Assembly (NCBI GenBank): GCA_041481445.1
Contig: JBGPBV010000168.1
Location: 1-14,398 of the forward strand
DNA: 14,398 bases
Source: AA29 sp041481445
Lineage (GTDB): Bacteria; Acidobacteriota; Vicinamibacteria; Fen-336
Direction: 5' to 3'
How positions within the stretch are numbered: position 1 is the stretch's first letter; each line of letters opens with the position of its first letter. A program made the position numbers and the translations under genes. This document shows, piece after piece, positions 7,120-14,086 of the stretch. The notes beneath the pieces were generated by a model. The model saw only the letters and a program-made list of their open reading frames with translations. It was not told the DNA's origin and searched no databases.

Positions 7120-7148
7120 GTTATGCCCGAATCCGGCGGGCCTGTCCA
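7120..7148 (-). promoter_or_regulatory. Promoter for the PKD lipoprotein / IgGFc-like operon
   Basis: On the minus strand TGGACA (7148-7143; 5 of 6 to TTGACA) and CATAAC (7125-7120; 4 of 6 to TATAAT) are separated by exactly 17 bases. This predicts transcription from about 7113 and a leader of about 20 bases that contains the Shine-Dalgarno. Confidence 0.6.
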
Positions 7149-7156
7149 GCGCAGGG

Positions 7157-7162
7157 TATACT
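7157..7162 (+). promoter_or_regulatory. Putative -10 (TATACT) for the SirB1-like/fbaB unit
   Basis: TATACT (5 of 6 matches) lies in the 94-base divergent gap, back to back with the lipoprotein promoter. It would start transcription at about 7169. No clear -35 is seen. The first in-frame codons after this point are GTC, then CTG at 7173 and TTG at 7188. Confidence 0.45.
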
Positions 7163-7187
7163 ACCGCCGGTCCTGAGGCCCTCGCAC

Positions 7188-8036
7188 TTGACGGAGTCGT
7201 CGTCCCACCGGCGCCAGCTCATCGACATGGTCACCCGTCCCGAGGACGAGGTGGACCTGGCGCGGGCCTCCCTCCTCGTCGCCTGCGAGGAGTACCCTCG
7301 GCTGGAGGTGGAGCGGTACCTGGAGCGCCTCGACGCGATGGCGGGCGCCCTCCGGTCGCGGCTGCCGCCGTCGCCGGAGGCGGTGAGGCCCGAGACGGCG
7401 ATCGCGGGACTGAACCATATCCTCTTCCAGGAACAGGGTTTCCGTGGAAACACGGAGGAGTACTACGACCCGCGGAACAGCTTCCTCAACGACGTCCTCG
7501 ACCGGCGCGTCGGGATCCCGATCACCCTCTCGACCGTGTACATCACGGTCGGGCGCCGGGCGGGCCTGAGCGTCCACGGCGTCGGTCTCCCCGGCCATTT
7601 CGTCGTGCGCGTGTCCACGCGTGCCGGGGACGTCCTGGTGGACCCGTTCCATGGCGGGGCCGTCTTGACCGCCCTGGACTGCCAGGAGCGGCTCGACCGC
7701 ATCTACGGGGGTCGCGTACGGCTGGCCGCGGACATGCTCGCCCCCTGTCCCCCCCGCGCGCTGCTGGCGCGCATCCTGCGCAACCTGAAGGGCATCTACC
7801 TCAAGGAGGGCGACTACGAGCGCGCGCTGCGCACGGCCGACCTGCTCGTCCTCCTCGAACCGGAAGCGGCGGAGGAGGTGCGCGACCGCGGCCTCGTCCT
7901 GGCCGCCCTCGACTGCTACACGCTGGCCGCGTGCGACCTCGAGGCCTACGTGGCCGCCGTCCCCCAGGCCCCGGAGACGGACCAGATCCGGGCCCGGATC
8001 CAGGAATTGCGCCGCCAGGCGGCGCGACTGAACTAG
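7188..8036 (+). CDS. SirB1-type transglutaminase-like protein with TPR tail
   Basis: A 282-residue protein of the SirB1 / DUF transglutaminase-like family. Recognisable family motifs are EEYP (34-37), YYDPRNSFLNDVLDRR (92-107), GIPITLSTVY (109-118), GLPGHFVVR (133-141) and DPFHGG (152-157). C-terminal residues about 195-280 form TPR-like helices. The fold resembles a transglutaminase/peptidase, but enzymatic activity of this family is generally unproven and the biochemical role is unknown. There is no ATG before the conserved region except one at 7227, which would cut into it. TTG 7188 was chosen because GAGG lies 9 bases upstream and the TATACT hexamer sits before it; CTG 7173 is an alternative. 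The stop is 13 bases before the fbaB ATG, so the two are likely cotranscribed. Confidence 0.82.
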   Translation: MTESSSHRRQLIDMVTRPEDEVDLARASLLVACEEYPRLEVERYLERLDAMAGALRSRLPPSPEAVRPETAIAGLNHILFQEQGFRGNTEEYYDPRNSFLNDVLDRRVGIPITLSTVYITVGRRAGLSVHGVGLPGHFVVRVSTRAGDVLVDPFHGGAVLTALDCQERLDRIYGGRVRLAADMLAPCPPRALLARILRNLKGIYLKEGDYERALRTADLLVLLEPEAAEEVRDRGLVLAALDCYTLAACDLEAYVAAVPQAPETDQIRARIQELRRQAARLN

Positions 8037-8045
8037 AGGAAGGAG
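8037..8045 (+). promoter_or_regulatory. Shine-Dalgarno of fbaB
   Basis: AGGAAGGAG located 4 bases before the ATG at 8050, directly after the stop of the preceding gene. This is a strong ribosome binding site, consistent with high expression of a glycolytic enzyme. Confidence 0.85.
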
Positions 8046-8049
8046 TCCC

Positions 8050-9150
8050 ATGAGCACGGCGAAGGTGGCGGAGACGTCGGGAATCAAGACGATCGAGGAC
8101 CTGCTGGGGAGCGAGGCCCGCGCCCTGCTCGATCATCGATGCAAGGGCATTCCGCGTGAGAGCCTCCATCTCCCCGGGCCCGACTTCGTGGACCGCGTCT
8201 TCGCCCCCAGCGACCGCCCGGTCCCCGTGCTGCGCTCGCTGCAGCAGCTCTTCGCGCACGGCCGGCTGGCCGGCACCGGCTACGTCTCGATCCTCCCCGT
8301 GGACCAGGGCATCGAGCACTCGGCGGGAGCGTCGTTCGCCAAGAACCCCGCCTACTTCGATCCCGAGAACATCGTGAAGCTCGCCATCGAGGGCGGGTGC
8401 AACGCGGTGGCCTCCACCCTGGGCATGCTGGGCTCGGTGGCCCGGAAGTACGCGCACAAGATCCCGTTCGTGGTCAAGGTCAACCACAACGAGTTCTTGA
8501 GCTACCCGAACCGCTACGACCAGATCTTCTTCGCGCGCGTGAAGCAGGCGGCGGACATGGGCGCGGTCGCGGTGGGAGCGACCATCTACTTCGGCTCCCC
8601 GGAGTCGACGCGCCAGATCCAGGAGGTCGGGCCGGCCTTCCAGCAGGCGCACGAGCTCGGGATGGCCACCGTCCTGTGGTGCTACCTGCGCAACCCCGCC
8701 TTCAAGACGGCGGAGAAGGACTTCCACGTGTCCGCCGACCTCACCGGCCAGGCCAACCACCTCGGGGTCACGCTGGAGGCGGACATCATCAAGCAGAAGC
8801 TGCCCGAGAACAACGGCGGCTATCTCGCCCTCTCCACCAAGGAGAGCCCGTACGGCAAGATCGACAAGCGGGTGTACGACCAGCTCGCCTCCGACAACCC
8901 GATCGACTGGACGCGCTACCAGGTCGCCAACTGCTACATGGGGCGCGCGGGCCTCATCAACTCGGGCGGGGCCTCCTCCGGCGAGAACGACCTCAAGGAG
9001 GCGGTGCGCACGGCGGTGATCAACAAGCGCGCGGGCGGCACGGGGCTGATCTCCGGGCGCAAGGCCTTCCAGCGGCCGATGGCGGAGGGCGCGCGCCTCC
9101 TGAACGCGATCCAGGACGTGTACCTCTGCCCGGAGGTCACGATCGCCTAG
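8050..9150 (+). CDS. fbaB: Class I fructose-bisphosphate aldolase, FbaB (DhnA) type
   Basis: A 366-residue protein, close in length to E. coli FbaB (about 350) and collinear with it along the whole chain. Shared blocks include YVSILPVDQGIEHSAGASF (78-96), KVNHNE (143-148), GAVAVGATIYFGS (171-183), HVSADLTGQANHL (226-238), NCYMGRAGLINSGGA and TAVINKRAGG. K248 in EADIIKQK is the expected Schiff-base lysine, and D85 in PVDQG is another conserved active-site position. The enzyme interconverts fructose 1,6-bisphosphate with dihydroxyacetone phosphate and glyceraldehyde 3-phosphate, in glycolysis or gluconeogenesis, without a metal. Compared with the E. coli protein there are extra residues at the N-terminus and around 263-270. 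It is second in a unit with the SirB1-like gene and converges on the FHA gene with a 12-base gap. Confidence 0.97.
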   Translation: MSTAKVAETSGIKTIEDLLGSEARALLDHRCKGIPRESLHLPGPDFVDRVFAPSDRPVPVLRSLQQLFAHGRLAGTGYVSILPVDQGIEHSAGASFAKNPAYFDPENIVKLAIEGGCNAVASTLGMLGSVARKYAHKIPFVVKVNHNEFLSYPNRYDQIFFARVKQAADMGAVAVGATIYFGSPESTRQIQEVGPAFQQAHELGMATVLWCYLRNPAFKTAEKDFHVSADLTGQANHLGVTLEADIIKQKLPENNGGYLALSTKESPYGKIDKRVYDQLASDNPIDWTRYQVANCYMGRAGLINSGGASSGENDLKEAVRTAVINKRAGGTGLISGRKAFQRPMAEGARLLNAIQDVYLCPEVTIA

Positions 9151-9162
9151 CCGGGGCCGGTC

Positions 9163-12009
9163 CTAGCTGGGAGTCAGCTCGAACGTCCCCACCGGGCTCT
9201 TGCCGGCGGGGTCGACCGACAGCGTCCCCGTGAGCTTCTGGCCGTCCCATTTGCCCTGGTAGTAGCGGGGACCGGAGCCCGTGTTGACGAGGAAGTGCAC
9301 CGAGGCCTTCTGCTGCACCACCTCGCGCACGGGCACGGTGATGGCGAGCGCGCGCTGGTAGGTGAGGCTGCCCGCGGCCCCGCTGAAGGTCACGGTGATG
9401 TACTTCAGGCTGCCCGATTCGGTCTCCGTGCCCGACCAGTTGCCGTCCAGCTTGAGGACGGGACCGGCGGCGGCCACCGCCACCGGGGCCGTCTCCACGG
9501 GGCTGGCCGAGACCGGCCCCTTCACGCTGGCGGGAACCCGCAAGCCGGCCGTGCGCAGGGCGTCGCGCACCGCCGGCCGCGCGTCCGCGATCACCTCCCG
9601 CGGGACGCCGGACGTCACCGCCTTGCGCGCGAGGGGATGGAGGTCGGCGAACACCCGGCCCTCGGCCGCGAGGTCGGCGGCGACGTGCGGCTTGTCGCCG
9701 CGGACGAGGAGGGCGACGAGGTCGCGCGCCACCGCCTCCCACCACACGGCCAGGCGGACGGGCGTCACCGGGCCGCCGCGCCCCTTCAGCCCCGTCCAGT
9801 CCTCGTCGTAGGCGGCGGCGTCGTCCGGCGTCACGTCGAACAGCGGCGTGTCCTTGCCGATCAGCACGAGGCTCGGGCTCGCGTCCAGGCCCCGGGCGCG
9901 CACGTCCGTGTCGATGGAGGCCCGGAGGGCGGCGGCGGCTTCGTTGAGCCGCCGCTCGGCTTCCAGGGCCCGCTCCGCCGCCGAGCGGCCGCCGCTCGCG
10001 CTGAGGACGAAGGCCGGTCCCAGGCCCGTCGAGAGCTGGGCATGGTCGTGTCCCGGCTGGTCCTCGAAGGGCTCGGCCACGAACCGGAAATCGATGGGGT
10101 CCGGCCCCGCGGCCACGGAGAGCTTCGACTGCCCCACGTTGTCCGTGCCCGGCACGCGCAGCTCGACGGCGGCCTCGCCCGCGGGGACGCGCGGCACCAC
10201 GACCTTCAAGTCGGTGCTCGTCGAGCTGGCGACCAGGGCGCGCAGGCCGCCGATGCGCACGGTGTTGGCGGACGGCCGGGCGTCGAACCCGCGGCCGGCC
10301 AGCGTCACGACGTCGCCGGGGGCGGCCGCCGCGGGCGTGACCGAGACGATCAGGGGCAGGCGGCCGAGGAGGAACGGCGCCGGGTTGGACGTATCGGCGC
10401 CCATGGCCACCCGCACCGGGAACTCCGTGCCCGGCGCTCCTTCGAGCGCGGGGACCGTGACCTTGATCGACGTCGGCGAGGAGTCGAGGACGGTCGCGGC
10501 CACGCTGCCGAACTCCACCGTCGCGCCCGCCCCCCATCCCGCCCCCTGGAGGACGACCTCGTCGCCGGGCATCGCCACCGTGGGCGCGATCCCGTGGATG
10601 CGCGGGGCCAGGAAGACCCCGACCGTCGCCGGCTTCGACTCCCGGCCCTCCACGATCACGATCACGGGAACGGGAGTGTCCCGGCCCGGCGCCGCGTCGA
10701 TCTCGGGGATCTCCACCTGGAGGCGCGTGGCCGAGGCCTGCACGACGCGTCCGGCCTTGCCCGCGAACTGGACGACGTTCCCGGCCGGCGTGGCCGCGAA
10801 GCTCGTGCCCGTGATGGTCACGCTCTGGCCGAGGCCGACGCGTGGCGGCGAGATCGACTGGATCGCCGGCGCGGCCTTCGAGCGCAGCGCGAAGACTCCG
10901 GCCAGCACGGCCAGCACCACGAGGCCGGCCCCGCCCGCGAGGAGCGCGACCGGCGGTCCGGACTTGCGGCGGGCCGGGGCAGGCGCGGCGGCTCGCGGAG
11001 GGACGCTGCGCGGCCGCGGCGCCGGGGCGTCGTCGGATTCCAGGGCGGCGGAGGGAGGCGGCGTCGGACCCGGGCGTCGGACCGGCCGCGGCGGCGCCGC
11101 GCTGGAGCCGGCGGAAGCGGGCGGGCGCGTGGTCGCAGGAGCAGCGGGCGCCGCCGGTCGCGGCGCGGGCGTCGCGGACGGCGCGGGTGCAGCCGGTGGC
11201 GCGGCCGCAGGCGGACGAGGAGCCGGCGCCGGGGGGGTGGGGACGACCGCGGGGACGGGTGGCGGCTCGGGCGCGGCCGGCTCCTCGACGAAGAACAGGT
11301 CGTCCGGCGTCGGGGCCGGAGGTGCCGGAGGAGGGGGCGCGGGCGCGGCGGGCGCGGGCGGCTCCTCCATCGCGGCCGGCTCCTCCATGAAGAACACGTC
11401 CTCGGCCGGCGGCTCGGCGGGCGCGGGCGAGGGCGGAGCCGCCACCGGCATGGCGGGCGCGGGCACCTCAGCGGGAGGCGCGGCGGCCGCGGGGGCCGGC
11501 GGGGGCGGAGCGGCCTCGGGCGTGGGCGCGGCCGGCTCCTCCGGCGCCGCGGCGAGAAGGTCGCCCAGGTCGCCCATCGGGTCGGTCGTGTCCACGATCG
11601 CCGCCGGCTCCTCCTCGACCGGCGCCTCCAGCCCGTCGTAGGGCGACCCCTCGGTCGCGAACATCGCGGCCTCGTCCGCCGGGGCCGCCGCCGTCCCGAG
11701 CCGGCATTGGAGCATCACGCTGTCGGGGTCGCCGGGCGGGCCCAGCCAGAGCACGTCGCCGTCGCGCAGGGACACTTCGCCCTCCACGCGGTCGTCGTTG
11801 ACGAAGACCCCGCGCGCGCTGCGCGTGTCGTGCACGAAGAGCTCGCCCTGGTCGAGCGAGACGCGCGCGTGGATCGGGCTGACGCCGGGCAGGTCGAGGG
11901 CCAGCCCGCAGTCGGGATCGGACCCGACGAGGACCTCGTCCGCGGAGCCGTCGATGTCGAGGCGCTTCCCGGCCAAGGAGCCGCTGAGCACGGTGAGGCT
12001 GGCCGTCAT
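9163..12009 (-). CDS. FHA domain - Pro/Ala linker - membrane span - three IPT/TIG domains - beta-barrel-like tail
   Basis: A 948-residue membrane protein. Residues 5-102 form an FHA domain with the pattern VGSDPDC, VSPIHA (43-48) and DTRSARGVFVND (61-72). Residues about 105-350 are a Pro/Ala/Glu-rich, probably disordered linker with a repeated acidic-aromatic motif. A single hydrophobic span lies at 354-375. Outside the membrane come three IPT/TIG Ig-like domains, about 382-466, 469-548 and 552-633. A mixed helical region follows (about 640-825, with a helix at 676-699 rich in Ala/Glu/Arg). The tail (850-948) is a strand-rich unit with GNWSGTETES and YYQGKWDGQKLTGTLS, resembling lipocalin-like barrels. 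FHA domains bind phosphothreonine, so a cytoplasmic signal-sensing role is suggested, but key pocket residues differ. ATG 12009 was chosen over the longer frame to 12150 because the promoter lies between them. Function is unknown. Confidence 0.82.
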   Translation of the reverse strand: MTASLTVLSGSLAGKRLDIDGSADEVLVGSDPDCGLALDLPGVSPIHARVSLDQGELFVHDTRSARGVFVNDDRVEGEVSLRDGDVLWLGPPGDPDSVMLQCRLGTAAAPADEAAMFATEGSPYDGLEAPVEEEPAAIVDTTDPMGDLGDLLAAAPEEPAAPTPEAAPPPPAPAAAAPPAEVPAPAMPVAAPPSPAPAEPPAEDVFFMEEPAAMEEPPAPAAPAPPPPAPPAPTPDDLFFVEEPAAPEPPPVPAVVPTPPAPAPRPPAAAPPAAPAPSATPAPRPAAPAAPATTRPPASAGSSAAPPRPVRRPGPTPPPSAALESDDAPAPRPRSVPPRAAAPAPARRKSGPPVALLAGGAGLVVLAVLAGVFALRSKAAPAIQSISPPRVGLGQSVTITGTSFAATPAGNVVQFAGKAGRVVQASATRLQVEIPEIDAAPGRDTPVPVIVIVEGRESKPATVGVFLAPRIHGIAPTVAMPGDEVVLQGAGWGAGATVEFGSVAATVLDSSPTSIKVTVPALEGAPGTEFPVRVAMGADTSNPAPFLLGRLPLIVSVTPAAAAPGDVVTLAGRGFDARPSANTVRIGGLRALVASSTSTDLKVVVPRVPAGEAAVELRVPGTDNVGQSKLSVAAGPDPIDFRFVAEPFEDQPGHDHAQLSTGLGPAFVLSASGGRSAAERALEAERRLNEAAAALRASIDTDVRARGLDASPSLVLIGKDTPLFDVTPDDAAAYDEDWTGLKGRGGPVTPVRLAVWWEAVARDLVALLVRGDKPHVAADLAAEGRVFADLHPLARKAVTSGVPREVIADARPAVRDALRTAGLRVPASVKGPVSASPVETAPVAVAAAGPVLKLDGNWSGTETESGSLKYITVTFSGAAGSLTYQRALAITVPVREVVQQKASVHFLVNTGSGPRYYQGKWDGQKLTGTLSVDPAGKSPVGTFELTPS
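11272..11400 (-). repeat. Duplicated linker motif D[VL]FF[MV]EEPAA
   Basis: In the FHA protein linker, residues 204-213 (DVFFMEEPAA) and 237-246 (DLFFVEEPAA) repeat the same ten-residue pattern, 33 residues apart. These are the only paired aromatic residues in about 240 residues of Pro/Ala/Glu-rich sequence. The repeat is at protein level; codons differ at some positions. Confidence 0.8.
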
Positions 12010-12080
12010 CGGGCTTGGGCCATCCTCGCTCCTGGAGCCCGCTCGCCGGGCCGTGGTGGGCGACGGTGGAGAATGGCGGG

Positions 12081-12110
12081 ATTCTAGGGCGCGCGCGCCG
12101 GATCGGTCAA
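12081..12110 (-). promoter_or_regulatory. Promoter for the FHA-IPT gene
   Basis: On the minus strand TTGACC (12110-12105; 5 of 6) and TAGAAT (12086-12081; 5 of 6) are separated by 18 bases that include an alternating GC run. Transcription would begin near 12074, giving a leader of about 65 bases before ATG 12009. This also argues against the longer open frame reaching 12150. Confidence 0.65.
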
Positions 12111-12141
12111 GGAGCGGCAAGCACCGTCCGCGCCGGGTGAT

Positions 12142-12170
12142 TTGACGCACGCGACCGCGGGCCTTAGTGT
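12142..12170 (+). promoter_or_regulatory. Putative promoter for the Ig-like membrane protein gene
   Basis: TTGACG (12142-12147; 5 of 6) and TAGTGT (12165-12170; 3 of 6) are 17 bases apart. The -10 is weak but ends 9 bases before the ATG at 12180, which would give almost no leader. No Shine-Dalgarno is seen. Confidence 0.45.
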
Positions 12171-12179
12171 CCTCCGGCC

Positions 12180-13037
12180 ATGCCCGCTCGAGGCCGGAGC
12201 GTCCTTTCCCGCGCCGTGGCCGTCCTGATCGCGGCGCTGCCCGCCGTGGCCGCGCGGGCGGGAAGCATCTCGATCAGCACGGAGGTGGTGGCGACGGCCC
12301 GCGAACGGACGCTCTCCGTCGCCCTGAACATCACGAACTCGGGGGACGAGGCCGCGGTCTCCGTCGTGGCCCAGGCCGAGTTCGAGGGGGCGGCCGTCCA
12401 CACGGAGCCAAGGCCGCGGCTGCGTCCGGGCGAGCGCATGGAGGCCACGCTCGAGCTGCCCAGGGGTCAATCCACGCCCGGCCAGTGGCCCCTCGTCACG
12501 CGCGTGGATTACGCCGACGCCAAGGGCTACCCGTTCCAGGCCGTCCAGGTGGCGGTCGTCTCCGTGCTGGCGAGCCCCTCGCTGGTCGCGATCGTGGACG
12601 TGGAGGCGGCGCCGGTGGCGGGCTCCGGATCCCTGCGGGCGCGGCTGAAGAGCCTCTCCGACGCGCCGCGGGCGGTCCAGATCCGGTTGCTGGCGCCGCG
12701 GGGGCTGGAGGTCGACCCTCCGGCAGCGTCCCTCTCGATGGAGCCGTGGGGTGAGGCGGCGGTCGGCGCGACCATCGTGAACCGCGCCGCCCTCGTGGGC
12801 AGCCGGTATCCCGTCTTCGTGACCGCGGAATACGACGAGGCCGGCGTCCATCACACCGCGGTCGGACAGGCGATGGCGGTGATCGAGGCCGCCGGGCATC
12901 GGCCGCGCTACGCCATCATGGCCGCCGTCGCGCTGCTGGTGGCCTGGCTCGCCCTGCTCGCCTGGCGGCGCCTGCAGCGGGGGCGCCGGGTCAGCGCGGG
13001 CGGGCCGGGCGGCCCCGCCCCTCCCAGAAGCGGCTGA
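12180..13037 (+). CDS. Membrane-anchored Ig-like (NEW3-type) protein
   Basis: A 285-residue type I membrane protein. Residues 1-27 are a signal peptide with likely cleavage after AARA. Two beta-sandwich domains follow, about 30-128 and 132-236. The first has the SVALNITNSGDEAA pattern of NEW3/COG1470-like Ig domains that occur in bacterial membrane proteins. The second has a similar layout (SLRARLKSLSDAPRAVQIRLL). A membrane span lies at 244-262, followed by a short basic cytoplasmic tail (RRLQRGRR). Cysteines are absent. The domain faces the periplasm or exterior. No enzyme motif is visible and its ligand is unknown. The last 47 bases overlap the 3' end of the convergent glycosyltransferase gene, so both C-termini are constrained by the same DNA. 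Confidence 0.8.
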   Translation: MPARGRSVLSRAVAVLIAALPAVAARAGSISISTEVVATARERTLSVALNITNSGDEAAVSVVAQAEFEGAAVHTEPRPRLRPGERMEATLELPRGQSTPGQWPLVTRVDYADAKGYPFQAVQVAVVSVLASPSLVAIVDVEAAPVAGSGSLRARLKSLSDAPRAVQIRLLAPRGLEVDPPAASLSMEPWGEAAVGATIVNRAALVGSRYPVFVTAEYDEAGVHHTAVGQAMAVIEAAGHRPRYAIMAAVALLVAWLALLAWRRLQRGRRVSAGGPGGPAPPRSG

Positions 13038-13722
13038 GGGCGAGGCGCGCCATGTCCAGGAGCATCCCCGGGGCATGGCGGGCCAGGCTCACCGACGAGT
13101 CCTCGTTGTGCACGAGGTGCACCGGCTGCTGGACGACCTCATGGCCGGCGCTCCTCGACCGCAGCAGCAGCTCGGCGTCGAAGGCGAAGCTCGTGACCTC
13201 GAGCTTGCCGAAGAGGTCCCGGGCCACGGCCCGCCGGTACCCCTTGTACCCGCACTGCGTGTCGTCGAAGGGCAGGCCCAGGACGTGGTGGACCATCCAC
13301 GTGTACACGGCGCTCGAAAGCCGGCGCAGTGGCCCCACCTCCGCCTGCGCCTTCGACTCCGGATGGAGCCGATCCCCGATCACGACGTCCGCGCCGCCGC
13401 GCAGGAGGGCCAGCGTCGCGGGCAGCGGATCGAGCGAGAACGGGAGGTCGGAGTCGGTGAAGACGACGAACTCTCCCCGCGCGCGCTCCACCCCGCTGCG
13501 CACGGCCCCTCCCTTGCCCAGGTTGCGCGGATGGCGCACGAGGACGACGCCCGGAGGGAGGTCCTGCTCCTGCAGCGCCTCCGCGGGCCGGCTGCCGTCG
13601 TCGACGACGATCAGCTCCGCGCGATCGCCCATCCGCGCCTGGAGCCACGCCGCCGCCGTCTCCAAGCTGCGCAGGGTGCGCGCGCGCTGGTTGTACGACG
13701 GGATGATGAGCGAGAGCTCCAG
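12991..13722 (-). CDS. GT2 glycosyltransferase, dolichyl/polyprenyl-phosphate sugar synthase (DPM1/ALG5) type
   Basis: A 243-residue GT-A fold enzyme. LELSLIIPSYNQ starts it in the usual family manner. VVDDGS (39-44), the metal-binding DSD (90-92), DDTQCGYKGYRR (153-164) and FAFDAELL (179-186) are all family motifs. Members move a sugar from a nucleotide donor to a polyprenyl phosphate at the inner face of the membrane. It has no C-terminal membrane helices, as in single-domain DPM1-like enzymes; whether it transfers mannose or glucose is not readable. No ATG, GTG or TTG lies just before the conserved start. CTG 13722 matches the family N-terminus and sits about 10 bases after the start site predicted by a TATAGT hexamer. 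ATG 13791 would add 23 residues and overlap the divergent DUF2203 gene, which seems less likely. Confidence 0.85.
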   Translation of the reverse strand: MELSLIIPSYNQRARTLRSLETAAAWLQARMGDRAELIVVDDGSRPAEALQEQDLPPGVVLVRHPRNLGKGGAVRSGVERARGEFVVFTDSDLPFSLDPLPATLALLRGGADVVIGDRLHPESKAQAEVGPLRRLSSAVYTWMVHHVLGLPFDDTQCGYKGYRRAVARDLFGKLEVTSFAFDAELLLRSRSAGHEVVQQPVHLVHNEDSSVSLARHAPGMLLDMARLALSRFWEGRGRPARPR

Positions 13723-13738
13723 GATGGGACGCGAGCCT

Positions 13739-13746
13739 ACTATAAT
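13739..13746. promoter_or_regulatory. Overlapping bidirectional -10 element
   Basis: ACTATAAT contains TATAAT on the plus strand (13741-13746) and TATAGT on the minus strand (13744-13739). The plus hexamer ends 7 bases before the DUF2203 ATG at 13754. The minus hexamer ends 16 bases before the CTG at 13722 of the glycosyltransferase. Neither direction shows a good -35 or a Shine-Dalgarno. Confidence 0.5.
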
Positions 13747-13753
13747 CGCCGGG

Positions 13754-14086
13754 ATGCCGGAAGACGCCGCGGGGGCGAAGAAGGTCTTCACCTACGACGA
13801 GGCGGTCCGCCTGCTGCCGGAGGTGCGGCGCCTCACCGACGCCGCCTACCGGGAGGTGGAGGCCCTCTCCGACGGCGCCACCTCCGAGTCCACGCCGGCC
13901 CAGGTCGAAGCCGTGATCACGCGCTGGGCCCACGACCTCAGGGGCCTCGGCCTCGAGGTCAAGGGGCTGTGGCTCGTCGACTTCGACAACGGCTCCGGCT
14001 ATTACTGCTGGCAGTACCCCGAAGAGGGCCTGCAGTTCTTCCACACCTACGAGGAGGGGTTCCGGGGCCGCACGCGGATCCACTGA
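13754..14086 (+). CDS. DUF2203 family protein
   Basis: A 110-residue soluble protein. FTYDEAVRLLPEVRRL (12-27) forms the family's first helix; the second helix carries a conserved LGLEVKGLWLVDF (65-77) run. YYCWQYPEEGLQFFHTYEEGF (83-103) is the diagnostic C-terminal region (CW...E.I.f.H....GF). The biochemical function of the family is not known. The ATG is 7 bases after a perfect TATAAT hexamer and has no Shine-Dalgarno, suggesting a leaderless message. Its stop codon is immediately followed by the ATG of the small membrane protein gene, so the two are probably coupled. It is divergent from the glycosyltransferase gene. Confidence 0.88.
   Translation: MPEDAAGAKKVFTYDEAVRLLPEVRRLTDAAYREVEALSDGATSESTPAQVEAVITRWAHDLRGLGLEVKGLWLVDFDNGSGYYCWQYPEEGLQFFHTYEEGFRGRTRIH

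Noticed and set aside
9146..9167. CTAG ... CTAG arrangement between the fbaB and FHA stops as a terminator hairpin
   Set aside because: The arms do not pair well enough, with mismatches around the GGCC centre; both CTAGs are simply the stop codons and their flanks.
9295..12087. 930-codon plus-strand open frame opposite the FHA-IPT gene
   Set aside because: Composition is Arg/Gly-rich with no domain, and it covers a minus-strand gene with clear FHA, membrane and IPT sequences. Long antisense frames are expected at this GC content.
12091..12098. Alternating GC run as Z-DNA or a regulatory site
   Set aside because: Only about 8 bases long and inside the spacer of the predicted FHA-gene promoter; no independent support.
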